From Bacilli bacterium (GTDB lineage Bacteria; Bacillota_I; Bacilli_A; RFN20; CAG-826), in NCBI GenBank assembly GCA_028705995.1, contig JAQWCH010000007.1, forward strand, positions 1-50,491: a DNA stretch of 50,491 nt, read 5' to 3'. The notes under the pieces were generated by a model. That model worked only from the letters and a program-made list of their open reading frames with translations, was not told where the DNA came from and did not search any database. Below are positions 18,040-27,893 of this stretch, one piece after another. The position numbers were made by a program, and so were the translations under genes. Each line of letters begins with the position of its first letter. The first letter of the stretch is position 1.

Positions 18040-18744
18040 TTAGTGTTTTCGATGCTTAAGTAGATTACTTAAAAGTGCTGGTTGATCAGCGCGTGGGCGT
18101 ACTCTGTGTAATATATAATAAATCGCCAACGAACCAAGAACATTGCCAATTATAATAAGTGTTAAATTAATTAAACTCTGACCAAGACTATATATTTCCG
18201 CTCCACCAATCGCGTAATAGAAAAACTCTGTTGTGAGATTAAAGAGGCCAAATGTTGCATACACTACCCCAGAAACATAAACAACTATAATTCGTAACAA
18301 GGGATTTTTAATCTTGTTATAACCATAGACACCAGCCCCTAAAACTGGGCCACATAAAAAGGCAAGTAGAATAGTTTCCCAAAGTGGGATATGCATTTTA
18401 ATATTAATTAAAGTCTCTGCTTCTAGATTAAGCGCTTGCCAACCTGTTAGTGATTTAGATAAATAATAAAGAATAAACCCTAACATTGTCGCACTGATTA
18501 TGTTGCCCGCTAACACGAATAGTAGATGAAAAATATATTTATTCCCTTGCTCGATAATGCGACCTGCACTCGGTAAAAAAGCCGCTGCAGAAAATATACA
18601 AGTTAAAACAATACCAAAGGCAAACACACTTGCGGAAATAAGACGAGAACCAGTAAGTGCCATCAAATAAATAAAGGATAGCCCGCCAACGCTTGCAAAA
18701 ACGCCACCAAGTAAACCCGCAATAAATGTTCGCCAGTAAGTCAT
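18040..18744 (-). CDS. Six-helix membrane protein, formate/nitrite transporter-like
   Basis: A 234-residue integral membrane protein with about six helices. Small-residue-rich segments GGVFASVGGLSFIYL, AGNIISATMLG, CGPVLGAGVYGYNK and NLTLIIIGNVLGSLAIYY recall the FNT family of formate/nitrite/hydrosulfide channels, in which paired half-helices and GN(x)G motifs line the pore. The similarity is by pattern only and I could not confirm the pore residues. It begins five bases after the membrane-bound XRE regulator gene and is likely co-transcribed with it, so the regulator may respond to or control this transporter. A plain unknown membrane protein is the alternative. Confidence 0.5.
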   Translation of the reverse strand: MTYWRTFIAGLLGGVFASVGGLSFIYLMALTGSRLISASVFAFGIVLTCIFSAAAFLPSAGRIIEQGNKYIFHLLFVLAGNIISATMLGFILYYLSKSLTGWQALNLEAETLINIKMHIPLWETILLAFLCGPVLGAGVYGYNKIKNPLLRIIVVYVSGVVYATFGLFNLTTEFFYYAIGGAEIYSLGQSLINLTLIIIGNVLGSLAIYYILHRVRPRADQPALLSNLLKHRKH

Positions 18745-18749
18745 ACTAT

Positions 18750-19391
18750 CTATTCTTTTCTTTTTTTATTTTCAATATACTTTTCAATCGGCCGTACAAT
18801 GCTATAGAAAAGTGGGATAGCTAAGAAAATGACCCAATAGGGATGCCAACCGCTGCCATTAGGCAGATTCATACCAAGAAAAAGATAAGCAAATGTGGCG
18901 AGAACAGCGATATTAACTTTACTAAGTCGTCGGGTTTGAATGGCTTCGACGATACTGCCTGGAAATGGCACAAGAATAAAAAACATCCATGTGCGTCCCC
19001 ACCATCCAAGTGTAACTCCTAAAATCACATAAGCAACAGTGATAATTAACGCCGTAACCGAGTGCAATATTTGCGAAAGGGACGGATGATCTTTTGTTTC
19101 AATTTCACGCTCAATCGTAATATTTACGTTTTCTTCTTGCTGTTCATTTTCTTTTTCTTTTACTGCACGAATAACTTCTTCTACTGGTTGATCAGTTTTC
19201 AACAAGTCATCAAGCGAAACGCCATAGATTTTGGCAAGACAAATAAGATTATCCGTGTCGGGTGATGCTTCTGCTCGCTCCCACTTGGATATAGCTTGTC
19301 GTGAGATACCTAATTTATCCGCTAACTCTTCTTGTGATAATCCCATTTTCTTCCGTAATTCAACTAGCCGGTTAGCAATTTCAATGTTCAT
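18750..19391 (-). CDS. XRE-family regulator with C-terminal membrane domain
   Basis: A 213-residue protein. The first about 60 residues are a Cro/CI-type helix-turn-helix (RLVELRKKMGLSQEELADKL, then ISRQAISKWERAEASPDTDNL). An acidic, Glu/Gln-rich linker (about 70-100) leads to three or four hydrophobic segments including LIITVAYVILGVTLGWWGR and PYWVIFLAIPLFYSIVRP. Such fusions are common in Bacillota as membrane-tethered regulators of the neighbouring gene; ligand and target are unknown. The ATG at 19391 has GGAGG eight bases upstream. It precedes the channel-like gene by five bases. Confidence 0.87.
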   Translation of the reverse strand: MNIEIANRLVELRKKMGLSQEELADKLGISRQAISKWERAEASPDTDNLICLAKIYGVSLDDLLKTDQPVEEVIRAVKEKENEQQEENVNITIEREIETKDHPSLSQILHSVTALIITVAYVILGVTLGWWGRTWMFFILVPFPGSIVEAIQTRRLSKVNIAVLATFAYLFLGMNLPNGSGWHPYWVIFLAIPLFYSIVRPIEKYIENKKRKE

Positions 19392-19543
19392 ATATGTTGC
19401 CTCCAATGACTTTTAATTTAAATAATTTTCCCAGTTGCGACCACCACTTCTAGTTTTCAATTACGCAACTACTGGTTGCATTGTCGCTTATTTGTCATTT
19501 TTTTGCAATTATTTACAAAGTAATTGTTTTAAAAATAAAAAAA

Positions 19544-19620
19544 TGGCCCCCACTGCAGGAATCGAACTTGCACTCTATCGCTTAGGAGGCGATTGCGTTA
19601 TCCATTACGCTAAGTGGGGG
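19544..19620 (-). tRNA. tRNA-Arg (anticodon CCT)
   Basis: A 77-base tRNA with acceptor CCCCCAC paired to GTGGGGG, T loop TTCGATT and anticodon loop CTCCTAA between ATCGC and GCGAT, giving CCU, which reads AGG. CCA is encoded. It lies 160 bases upstream of the regulator gene on the same strand. Confidence 0.94.
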
Positions 19621-19719
19621 TAATGACTTTTAGTATTATATCATTATTACAATAGTGACAATATTATCTTATCTGTAGAATAAAACATTATTCAAGGAAT
19701 TAGTCGAGTTTATGAGTAA

Positions 19720-19772
19720 ATAAAATCCCCCGGAATTATACCAATTATTTGATAAATTTTCGGAGGAATTTT
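19720..19772 (-). terminator. Probable terminator of tRNA-Pro(CGG)
   Basis: On the minus strand ATTCCTCCG can pair with CGGGGGAT (one bulge, one G-T pair) around a large AT-rich loop, followed by TTTATTT. The loop is long, so this is less certain than the other terminators. Confidence 0.45.
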
Positions 19773-19779
19773 TAAAAAA

Positions 19780-19856
19780 TGGTCGGAACGATGGGATTCG
19801 AACCCACGACCTCCTGGTCCCGAACCAGGCGCACTACCAAGCTGTGCTACGTCCCG
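19780..19856 (-). tRNA. tRNA-Pro (anticodon CGG)
   Basis: A 77-base tRNA with acceptor CGGGACG paired to CGTTCCG (one G-T), T loop TTCGAAT and anticodon loop TTCGGGA between CCTGG and CCAGG, giving CGG, which reads CCG. CCA is encoded. It lies 32 bases downstream of polC on the same strand. Confidence 0.95.
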
Positions 19857-19887
19857 TAAAATCAAGCCTCATCATTATAAACTGCAC

Positions 19888-22800
19888 TTATAAAAAGTCA
19901 AAGATATTCATTTGATTCTTTTCGGGGAGATTCTTTAAGACGCCGAGCCGCATTAAATTATCAATGTTTTGACTATTGAGTTTCGTGCGTTCAATTAAAT
20001 CGTCAATCGAAATAAATTCACCATTTTTCCGCTCATTAACAACTGTTACTGCAGCGGATTCACCTAAACCATCAATACAAGTAAACGGTGGAATGATTGA
20101 GTTTGTTTTATGATCCACTCCATAGCGTGTCGCTTCTGAACGATATAAATCAATATTTTGAATATTATATCCACGGTCGAGCATTTCCATGGCAATTTGC
20201 AGGGTTTTTTCAATTTCTTCTTCTTTGGGCGTTAAACGGTTTTCCCCACCTTTTTGCCGTCGTACAGCGTATTCATCAAGACGGGTCTTAATCGCTTTAA
20301 TCCCTTTACTCATGACCTCTATATCATATTGCTTACTACGAACAGTAAAATACGTTGCGTAAAATTCAAGTGGATAGTAAATTTTAAACCAACCAACCCG
20401 TACCGCCATCATTACATACGCGGTCGCATGGGCTTTTGGAAATAAATATTGAATTTTCTTGCACGATTCGACGTAATATTCCGGAACGCCATGGTCAAGC
20501 ATCATTTGAATGTGTTTTGCCGAAAGTGTTTTATCTGCTTTTCGCACTTCTTCCATAATTTTAAATGATTCTAGAGGATCAAGTCCCTTAGAAATCAAAT
20601 ACATCATGATATCGTCACGACAACCAATCACACTTTGCAATGTGGCTTTGCCACTTCGAATAATTTCATCGTTGTTGCCATACCAAACAGCTGTACCATG
20701 TGATAAACCAGAAATCACTAATAAGTCGGCAAACGTTTTTGGCTTTGTATCATCAAGTAGTGAACGCACAAATGGCGTGCCAAACTCTGGTAAAGCTAAT
20801 GCCCCATTTGTCGCTCCTAAATAATTCTTTTTTAATTTCAACGCTTTGGGCGATGAAAATAATGATAATACTTGTGAATCATTCATCGGTATATCGATTG
20901 GATCAATTCCGGTTAAGTCTCCCATCATTTTTAACGCCATCGGATCAACATGTCCAAGTAAGTCAAGTTTTAAAATATTGTCATGAATTGAAGTGAAATC
21001 AAAATGTGTGGTCTTCCATGCCGCATTAAGATCATTGGCGGGATATTGAATTGGTGTAAAATCATAAACATCAAATTCTTTTGGAATAACAACAATACCA
21101 CCCGGATGTTGACCAGTTGTCTTCTTGACGTCTACACATCCTGCGGCAAGCGCAGCGACTTCAGCTTTTGGTACGAGCAATAAATCGCGCCCGATGCGTT
21201 CAAAAAATCCGCGCGCATACCCAAAGGCTGTTTTATCGGCAACGGTTTCAATTGTACCTGCACGATAAACATTTTTTTCACCGAGTAAAACTTTTGTGTA
21301 TTCATGGGCTTGGGCTTGATAATCACCTGGGAAATTTAAATCAATATCCGGGGTTTTATCCGCATTAAATCCAAGGAAAGTTGCAAATGGGATATTTTGG
21401 CCATCTCCGACCATTTTTGTCCCACAATGTGGACATTTTTTATCCGGTAAATCATAACCAGAATAAACATTTTTTGCTTCTGGGGGATCAAATTCGCTAT
21501 GACTACAATGTGGGCAGCGATAATGTGGCGCTAATGGATTGACTTCAGTAATGTCGGCCATGGTTGCAACAAATGATGATCCAACCGATCCGCGACTACC
21601 AACCATAAAGCCATCTTCGTTTGCTTTTTTAATAATCTTATTAGCAATATAGTAAATAACTGAATAACCGTGGGCAATGATACCATTTAACTCACGGGTA
21701 AGCCTTTCACTAACGATATCTGGTAAGGGATCGCCATACCATCGACGAGCTTTTTCATAACAAATATCTTTTAGGATGACATCAACATTATCGATTTTTG
21801 GCGTCGATAGCTCTGAGCGAATCGGGAACAATTGGTTGCAGGCATCGGCAATCATATTAGAGTTAGTTACAACAATCTCCTGCGCTTCCTCGCTTGTACA
21901 AAAATCATTTGCTAAAAAAGCCGCCAACATTTCTTCGGTGGAGCGATAGTGTTGATCCGGATTCTCAAATAAAGACCGTTGAGCATTTATACGATCATAG
22001 GGATTTAATGGGTGATTAACGCCGCCAATTCCTTTGGCCATAATATAAACATCACGGAACACTTTATCTTCTGGGTTCGCGTAATGCACATCACCGGTAG
22101 CAACACTAATTTTACCGACGCGTTTAGCGGCATCAAGCACATCACGCATTAGTTTTAAAAGCATTGCCTCATCTTTAATCCGGTCCATATGGATTAAGAA
22201 TGAGTAATTTTCTGGTGGTTGAATTTCAATGTAATCATAAAACTTCATCACTTCTTCAAGTTTTTCACTGCCACGGTACATTGCAGTATCAAAAACTTCA
22301 CCATTAAAGCAGGCGCTTCCAATAAATAAATGTTCGCGGTAAGATGCTAAAACATGCCGCGGAATTTTCGGGACGTCGGCATAATAATCCGTATGGGAAA
22401 GCGAGATAAGTTTATAGAGGTCTTTCAAGCCAATCGCGTCCTTGGCGAGGACAATTACATGCTTGGGGTATAAATGTTTATAAAGTGCTTGATCTGCTTC
22501 AAGGCTTGATAAGTCCGCATGGGTAATATGCGGGTTTTTCGCGGTAAACTTGGCAATCATCGCTTGCCAAATCGCATTTAGGACCTCAGCATCATAATCA
22601 GCGCGGTGGGCACGAATTTGGTCATATTCGACTTCTAAATTGCGCGCTAAATCACCTAGACGGTGCGAACGAGCGGTGGGGAATAGATAACGCGATAATG
22701 GCAATGTGTTAACAATTGGATTTGTAACTTTACCAAGACCAAATTGAATGCGTGCGGCATCTAAAAACGCAATATCAAATTCAGCATTATGACTAACAAG

Positions 22801-24390
22801 AATCGCATCGCCGATAAATTCATTAATGCGCGGTAATGCCTCTTTTAAACTCGGTTGGCCGACAAGCATTGCTGGTGTAATATTGGTAATACTCGTAATT
22901 TTTGGCGTAATTAAGATATTTGCGCCTGGATTAATTAAAATATCAATCCGTTCACGGACCATGCCCTTAACAACTTTAACCGCGCCAAATTCAATGATTT
23001 TATCGTATTTTGCACTTAACCCTGTTGTTTCAAAATCAAACACAACATAGGTCGCATTAGATAGTGGTATTGGCTCGGGATTAGTTGCACCTTCCAGATG
23101 CGTATCAATCATATAAAACTCACAACCATAAAGCATTTTAAGATTGTATTTCTTCGCTGCTTCTTGCGCTTTCGGAAATGCCTGCACAACGCCATGATCG
23201 GTAAGAGCAATTGCCTTGTGTCCCATATGAGCTGCTAATTCACAGTATTTTTCAATCTTAGAAATGCCATCCATTGCTGACATATTCGTGTGTAAATGTA
23301 ATTCAACTCGCTTTTCTTTTGCGTTATCAGTTCTTAGTTCATCCGGTGGCAAAATATCAAGATAATGACCCATCACCATCAAAGAGTTGTCATAATCAAC
23401 GCCGACCGCTCCCCGGACGCGCAAATTACTTCCCACAGCAAAAAGTTTTTGTTTTTTCTTATCAAATGTCTTTGATTCAAACATTTTGACATAAATCGCC
23501 CCACCAGAAAGATCTTTAACACCATAAATAAACAGTTGACTGTTTTTCGTTTTCCGGGTTTCAATGGAAAATATTTGACCGCTAAAATCCACATTAGCGG
23601 AATTTGTATCGAGTTCTCGAATCAGGCGCGTTTGATATTGTCCACGTTTAAATAATTGTTGGTTTTGCCGTTCTTTTTCCATTTTATCACGGTTTTTCTC
23701 GGCAATTTTTCGCACATATTCACTACCATCGCGCACAATATCTTGCTGTACAGAATCTAAATCAACAGGCGCTAATTCTTCGTCGGGTAAAGGTACTTCG
23801 CTATAATCCAGTCCGATTGTTTCACCAATATCTTCATTAGTGTTTATATCTAGTTGATCAGCGAGCAAAAGTTCATCTTCTTCATCACTGACGACCATTT
23901 TAACTTCTTCGACATCAGATACATGATTCTCAATCTCACGTTTACCAATTACCGCAAACGGATAATTAATGAATGTGAGAAAGTTGGAAAATTCTTGGGT
24001 TACGCTATCGACATGGTTGACATCATCATTTGCCGGGAAAATAAGTTCAATAATCCCATCGAATGAGGGTTGAATTTTCTGGTTAGCGGGTAAAATAAAT
24101 TGGTCAGAATGCCAGCATTCAAATAACCGCATTGCATCTTCGATGGTCGGTGGCAACTTATAAGAAAATCTAATTTGATAATGAAAGTTAATATGGGTCA
24201 AGGCATGGAAAAACTCCATCAGTATTTGTGGGTCCCAGGCCACCTCTTTTTCAAATATTAAAAGCCAATGATCGCTTTCATCATTGAGTTTCTCAACTTT
24301 AGTTAAACGTAAATCAGAAAATTTATCTTGATCAACTAATTGTAGTTGTTGAAAAAAACGGTTTTGATCTTCTTCATAAATAACAGCCAT
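19888..24390 (-). CDS. polC: DNA polymerase III alpha subunit, PolC type
   Basis: The 1500-residue replicative polymerase of Bacillota. In order: an N-terminal region, an OB-fold segment (DFSGQIFSIETRKT), the PHP domain (VELHLHTNMSAMDGISK, ALTDHGVVQAFP), an inserted DEDDh proofreading exonuclease (VVFDFETTGLSAKYDKIIEFG, SHNAEFDIAFLD), the polymerase core with a four-cysteine zinc site (two CPHC pairs) and the catalytic PDIDLNFPGDYQ, GQHPGGIVVIP, and a helix-hairpin-helix C-terminal region. The last residues QMNIFDFL fit the sliding-clamp binding motif. The ATG at 24390 is chosen over upstream starts because AAGGGGG lies about seven bases before it. It follows rseP by 16 bases; the proS gene that sits between them in Bacillus is absent. 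Confidence 0.98.
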   Translation of the reverse strand: MAVIYEEDQNRFFQQLQLVDQDKFSDLRLTKVEKLNDESDHWLLIFEKEVAWDPQILMEFFHALTHINFHYQIRFSYKLPPTIEDAMRLFECWHSDQFILPANQKIQPSFDGIIELIFPANDDVNHVDSVTQEFSNFLTFINYPFAVIGKREIENHVSDVEEVKMVVSDEEDELLLADQLDINTNEDIGETIGLDYSEVPLPDEELAPVDLDSVQQDIVRDGSEYVRKIAEKNRDKMEKERQNQQLFKRGQYQTRLIRELDTNSANVDFSGQIFSIETRKTKNSQLFIYGVKDLSGGAIYVKMFESKTFDKKKQKLFAVGSNLRVRGAVGVDYDNSLMVMGHYLDILPPDELRTDNAKEKRVELHLHTNMSAMDGISKIEKYCELAAHMGHKAIALTDHGVVQAFPKAQEAAKKYNLKMLYGCEFYMIDTHLEGATNPEPIPLSNATYVVFDFETTGLSAKYDKIIEFGAVKVVKGMVRERIDILINPGANILITPKITSITNITPAMLVGQPSLKEALPRINEFIGDAILVSHNAEFDIAFLDAARIQFGLGKVTNPIVNTLPLSRYLFPTARSHRLGDLARNLEVEYDQIRAHRADYDAEVLNAIWQAMIAKFTAKNPHITHADLSSLEADQALYKHLYPKHVIVLAKDAIGLKDLYKLISLSHTDYYADVPKIPRHVLASYREHLFIGSACFNGEVFDTAMYRGSEKLEEVMKFYDYIEIQPPENYSFLIHMDRIKDEAMLLKLMRDVLDAAKRVGKISVATGDVHYANPEDKVFRDVYIMAKGIGGVNHPLNPYDRINAQRSLFENPDQHYRSTEEMLAAFLANDFCTSEEAQEIVVTNSNMIADACNQLFPIRSELSTPKIDNVDVILKDICYEKARRWYGDPLPDIVSERLTRELNGIIAHGYSVIYYIANKIIKKANEDGFMVGSRGSVGSSFVATMADITEVNPLAPHYRCPHCSHSEFDPPEAKNVYSGYDLPDKKCPHCGTKMVGDGQNIPFATFLGFNADKTPDIDLNFPGDYQAQAHEYTKVLLGEKNVYRAGTIETVADKTAFGYARGFFERIGRDLLLVPKAEVAALAAGCVDVKKTTGQHPGGIVVIPKEFDVYDFTPIQYPANDLNAAWKTTHFDFTSIHDNILKLDLLGHVDPMALKMMGDLTGIDPIDIPMNDSQVLSLFSSPKALKLKKNYLGATNGALALPEFGTPFVRSLLDDTKPKTFADLLVISGLSHGTAVWYGNNDEIIRSGKATLQSVIGCRDDIMMYLISKGLDPLESFKIMEEVRKADKTLSAKHIQMMLDHGVPEYYVESCKKIQYLFPKAHATAYVMMAVRVGWFKIYYPLEFYATYFTVRSKQYDIEVMSKGIKAIKTRLDEYAVRRQKGGENRLTPKEEEIEKTLQIAMEMLDRGYNIQNIDLYRSEATRYGVDHKTNSIIPPFTCIDGLGESAAVTVVNERKNGEFISIDDLIERTKLNSQNIDNLMRLGVLKNLPEKNQMNIFDFL

Positions 24391-24406
24391 AGTCGCCCCC
24401 TTATAA

Positions 24407-25717
24407 TTAGAATAAATGAATAATATCGCGAATCGTGATGAGGACAATTAATGCAACTAATAACAAGACCCCAACTGTCGCAGCAATGCTTTTAAATTTC
24501 TTTGGTAATTCCCGCCTTGTAATACTTTCAATCGCAACAACAAGTAAGTGCCAACCATCAAGGCCGGGGAATGGTAAAAGATTGAATAATGCGAGGTTAA
24601 CGGAGATAAAGCCCCAAAGCATAAGATATGGACCAAAGCCAAAATCGGTAAATGTATTCGCGGTTTGTTCAAAAACCATAACAATCCCCCCGACATTTTC
24701 GATTCCACTTGGTGTAAATAAACTAATAATGCCTTCACCAACTGCTGTTAGTGAGTAAATATAATCTTCACCTGCTGACTTTAGCACTTGGATAAAGTTT
24801 TGTCGTACGCGAATGGTTTCAAAACTAATGCCTAAGCTTGCACTTTCATCAACCGCCCGATAAGCGATTGATTCTGTTGTTCTTTCAACGTGCATTGGTA
24901 AACTAATTACGGTTGTAACTAATGCATCATCGGCTTCATCGCTTGTTCCTTGATCATTGATTTCTCCCCGCCACACGGTCACATCAAATATGAAATCACT
25001 TGAATAACCTGGATAAGAATCTAACGACGCTTGATAAATTGATAATTCACCGCTATTGATAGCGGGAATGTGCTCATCTGCAATTAAGGTAAAAAAGTTT
25101 TCAATCGCGGTATTTTTTGTCGAGCGTTGAAAAAAGACAACGTGATAATTGAATTCACTAGTATCGACTGTTATTGCGATTTGATCAAATACCGCTGCCT
25201 GATCACCATCATCAACGCCAATCGTGACTGGTTTATCTTCAATATCGCGCATTGCAACAATATGATCGCCCGCCAAAAAACCAACGGAAGCAGCAACAGA
25301 ATTTGCTTCTACTTGAATTGTTTGATTTGGATCAAGTTCAGTTGTTGGTAATGCGTTGCTAATTACAAATATCGGATACGCAATCACGAGATTGATGATA
25401 ATTCCAGCACTCATGACAATTGCCCGCTGCCATTTTTTCTTTTTCATTAATGAACGTTGGATGTCTAAATCATGCGGAGCATCCTCAGGAATAGCGTCAT
25501 CTTCGCCAAACATTGCCACATAACCACCAATTGGAATCGCGCGTACTGTAAACTTTGTTTCACGACCCTTTTTTTGATAAAGTTTTGGGCCAAAACCAAG
25601 TGAGTATTCGAAAATATACACACCAAAAGCCTTTGCCGCTAAATAGTGGCCAAGTTCATGTAACGCAATTAGAATACCGAGCAAAAATACCGATATAACA
25701 AAACTTAAAATTTGCAT
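24407..25717 (-). CDS. rseP: Site-2 protease, RIP metalloprotease RseP/RasP
   Basis: A 436-residue intramembrane zinc metalloprotease that cuts anti-sigma factors and leftover signal peptides within the membrane. The zinc site HELGHYLAAK lies in the first helix and the second catalytic motif NLLPFPGLDGWHLL in the C-terminal half. A PDZ-like region lies between (about 125-300), with SVAASVGFLAGDHIVAM near its start; it is longer than in most relatives. GGYVAMFGE follows the first helix as in the family. It starts two bases after the dxr stop codon and precedes polC by 16 bases in the uppS-cdsA-dxr-rseP-polC unit. Confidence 0.95.
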   Translation of the reverse strand: MQILSFVISVFLLGILIALHELGHYLAAKAFGVYIFEYSLGFGPKLYQKKGRETKFTVRAIPIGGYVAMFGEDDAIPEDAPHDLDIQRSLMKKKKWQRAIVMSAGIIINLVIAYPIFVISNALPTTELDPNQTIQVEANSVAASVGFLAGDHIVAMRDIEDKPVTIGVDDGDQAAVFDQIAITVDTSEFNYHVVFFQRSTKNTAIENFFTLIADEHIPAINSGELSIYQASLDSYPGYSSDFIFDVTVWRGEINDQGTSDEADDALVTTVISLPMHVERTTESIAYRAVDESASLGISFETIRVRQNFIQVLKSAGEDYIYSLTAVGEGIISLFTPSGIENVGGIVMVFEQTANTFTDFGFGPYLMLWGFISVNLALFNLLPFPGLDGWHLLVVAIESITRRELPKKFKSIAATVGVLLLVALIVLITIRDIIHLF

Positions 25718-25719
25718 AC

Positions 25720-26871
25720 TTAAATTCCTATTTTCTTTCTAATCTTTTGCCGAGTCAGTTCATCGACTCGAACGATTGTTGGATAGTCTAGATTATCAAT
25801 CAGCGGCGCGTGCTTTAATGCATCAGCAACGAGCGAAACAATCTCATTAAAGTGAATCTGACCATTTAAAAAAGCATGGACGGCTTCTTCGTTTGCAGCA
25901 TTAAGAATCGTTGGATAGATACCACCTTTTTCAAGCGCGTTTTTGGCAATTTCCACAGCCGGAAATTGTTCTTTTTCAAGTGGATAAAAATGCCAGGTAT
26001 TGAAAGCTTCTAGTGGTAAACGTGGATGCTTAAGTGTTAATGGGCGCTTCCCGCGGTAAAGAGCATGGGCAATCGGAATCGCCATTGAAGTTGGACCGAC
26101 ATCTGCAAGATAACTGCCATCACGAAATTCGACAAGCGCATGAATCTTGCTTTCGGGATGAATAAGCACGTCGATTTGCGATAATGGAATATCGAATAAA
26201 TAGTGTGCTTCGATGACTTCAAAACCTTTATTCATCATGGTCGCAGAATCAATCGTAATCTTGGCGCCCATCTGCCATGATGGATGTTTTAGTGCATCCG
26301 CAACTGTTGCATTTTGCATTTCAACTGATGACCAATTACGGAATGGTCCACCACTAGCTGTGATTACGACGCGTTCTATTTGATTTAAATTTGCGTGCGC
26401 TAGACATTTACGTAGCGCTACATGTTCAGAATCAATTGGATAAAGTTGTCCATTTCCCGTATGCAGTAATTCTTTTATCAGTGCACCGCCAACCACAAGG
26501 GCTTCTTTGTTTGCTAAGGCGACAGTCGCCTTTTTACCAAGTGCGACAAGTGTCGGACCTAAACCAACAAATCCGACAAGTGCGTTGACAAGCATTGTAA
26601 AATCACATGTTTCGGTTAACGCAATGATACCACTATCCCCGGAAAAAAATTTGATATTGGGATATTTATTACTAAGAGCATCAGCCAATTCTTTGTCACG
26701 CAAAAATACGTATTTAACCATCGGATGCGCGCTTAAAATCGGTTCAATTTTATTGCTTTGCTGACCAACAGAAAAACCAACAAGCACAAAGTCGTTTGGA
26801 GCTTCTTTGATGATTGATAACGTTTGTTCACCAATCGATCCACTTGCTCCGAGTAGGAGTACTTGTTCCAT
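25720..26871 (-). CDS. dxr: 1-deoxy-D-xylulose 5-phosphate reductoisomerase
   Basis: The 383-residue enzyme of the MEP pathway converts deoxyxylulose phosphate to methylerythritol phosphate with NADPH, supplying isoprenoid precursors. Visible are the NADPH loop LLGASGSIGEQTL, ALANKEALVVGG, the metal and substrate segment PIDSEHVAL, ITASGGPFRNW and TIDSATMMNKGFEVIEAHYLF. ATG at 26871 overlaps the cdsA stop by one base in TAATG, which fixes the start by coupling. The product feeds undecaprenyl synthesis by uppS in the same operon. Confidence 0.97.
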   Translation of the reverse strand: MEQVLLLGASGSIGEQTLSIIKEAPNDFVLVGFSVGQQSNKIEPILSAHPMVKYVFLRDKELADALSNKYPNIKFFSGDSGIIALTETCDFTMLVNALVGFVGLGPTLVALGKKATVALANKEALVVGGALIKELLHTGNGQLYPIDSEHVALRKCLAHANLNQIERVVITASGGPFRNWSSVEMQNATVADALKHPSWQMGAKITIDSATMMNKGFEVIEAHYLFDIPLSQIDVLIHPESKIHALVEFRDGSYLADVGPTSMAIPIAHALYRGKRPLTLKHPRLPLEAFNTWHFYPLEKEQFPAVEIAKNALEKGGIYPTILNAANEEAVHAFLNGQIHFNEIVSLVADALKHAPLIDNLDYPTIVRVDELTRQKIRKKIGI

Positions 26872-27890
26872 TAGACGAGCTTCCATCCATTCGCCATTAA
26901 GACAATAATGACGGTTACGGCTAAAGAGGTGCATAAGAGCGAGTCGATACGGTCTAATACGCCGCCATGTCCAGGAAATAGTGTGCCGAAATCTTTGATT
27001 TCAAAATGGCGTTTAATAGCTGAAAAAACAAAGTCTCCAAGTGTCGCAATAATTGGAATAAGGATTGAAAGCAATAAAATCCAATACCACTTATCAACCG
27101 TTAAAAATGTGAGCATTGGCATTTTAAAAAAGGCAATTAAATATCCGAAAGTGAAACTAATAATAAACGAAGCAATAATCCCCCCAAAAAATCCTTCCCA
27201 GGTTTTCTTCGGTGAAATACGACTGTTCATTTTGTGTTTACCAAATAAAACGCCGATGAAATAAGCGCCAACATCCGTCGTCGTCACACCTAAAAAAACA
27301 TAGACGATTAATAAACCCGATTGAATTACATTCGGCTGATATTCGCCTCCCGTGACAAAGAAATTGTACTGTGGGTAATAACGTAAAAATAAAAGCGATT
27401 GAAGTGATACTCCAAGAAAAATCATCATTGTAAATAAGTAGGTCACGTCTGTCATTTTAAAGTTTTTCGAAAATATACCAAAAACAAATAGTGTGAATAA
27501 TGTAGCAGTGACGCCCATTGTCGAAATTTGCACATCTTCAAATCCTGAAGAAAAAGACCATTTAGTAAGATCAAAAATAAAAATCGGTGTATCTTCAGGG
27601 CCGAGTGTTTCATTAAGTGATTGAATATATTCGATGTTATGCCGCATAAAAATCCAGAAAATTAGTGACAAGGTCATCACATAAACAAAAATATGCAGGG
27701 CAAGCGGATAAGAATTATGCTTGACCGCATTAATAATTTCGTGGATCGCAAAAATTGCCCCAACAAAAATCAAAGCCGCGAAAAACCATCCGCCGACAAT
27801 TACTGCAGGAACGGCTAAAACAAAAATCACGACCGCAGTTATAATGCGGGTTCGCATTGTTTGTTTAGCTTCGGCATTCATTTTGTTCAT
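26871..27890 (-). CDS. cdsA: Phosphatidate cytidylyltransferase (CDP-diacylglycerol synthase)
   Basis: A 339-residue membrane protein with about eight helices that makes CDP-diacylglycerol from phosphatidate and CTP, the precursor of phosphatidylglycerol and cardiolipin (see cls in this window). The family signature is complete near the C-terminus: SAIKRHFEIKDFGTLFPGHG, followed by GVLDRID. It is longer than Bacillus CdsA (about 270) because of an extended loop at about 95-130 between the early helices. GGAGG in the end of uppS provides the ribosome site, three bases separate the genes, and the stop overlaps dxr. Confidence 0.96.
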   Translation of the reverse strand: MNKMNAEAKQTMRTRIITAVVIFVLAVPAVIVGGWFFAALIFVGAIFAIHEIINAVKHNSYPLALHIFVYVMTLSLIFWIFMRHNIEYIQSLNETLGPEDTPIFIFDLTKWSFSSGFEDVQISTMGVTATLFTLFVFGIFSKNFKMTDVTYLFTMMIFLGVSLQSLLFLRYYPQYNFFVTGGEYQPNVIQSGLLIVYVFLGVTTTDVGAYFIGVLFGKHKMNSRISPKKTWEGFFGGIIASFIISFTFGYLIAFFKMPMLTFLTVDKWYWILLLSILIPIIATLGDFVFSAIKRHFEIKDFGTLFPGHGGVLDRIDSLLCTSLAVTVIIVLMANGWKLV

Positions 27891-27893
27891 GAA

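Noticed and set aside
19762-19859. GGAGG followed by ATG and a 26-codon open frame on the plus strand
   Set aside because: The frame is the antisense of the tRNA-Pro gene and the GGAGG is part of its terminator stem, so it is coincidence.
20510-20824. A 104-codon open frame on the plus strand
   Set aside because: It is antisense to the polC polymerase core, which is fully conserved in the other strand.
24435-24758. A 107-codon open frame on the plus strand
   Set aside because: It is opposite the conserved C-terminal LDG region of rseP and shows no protein-like features.
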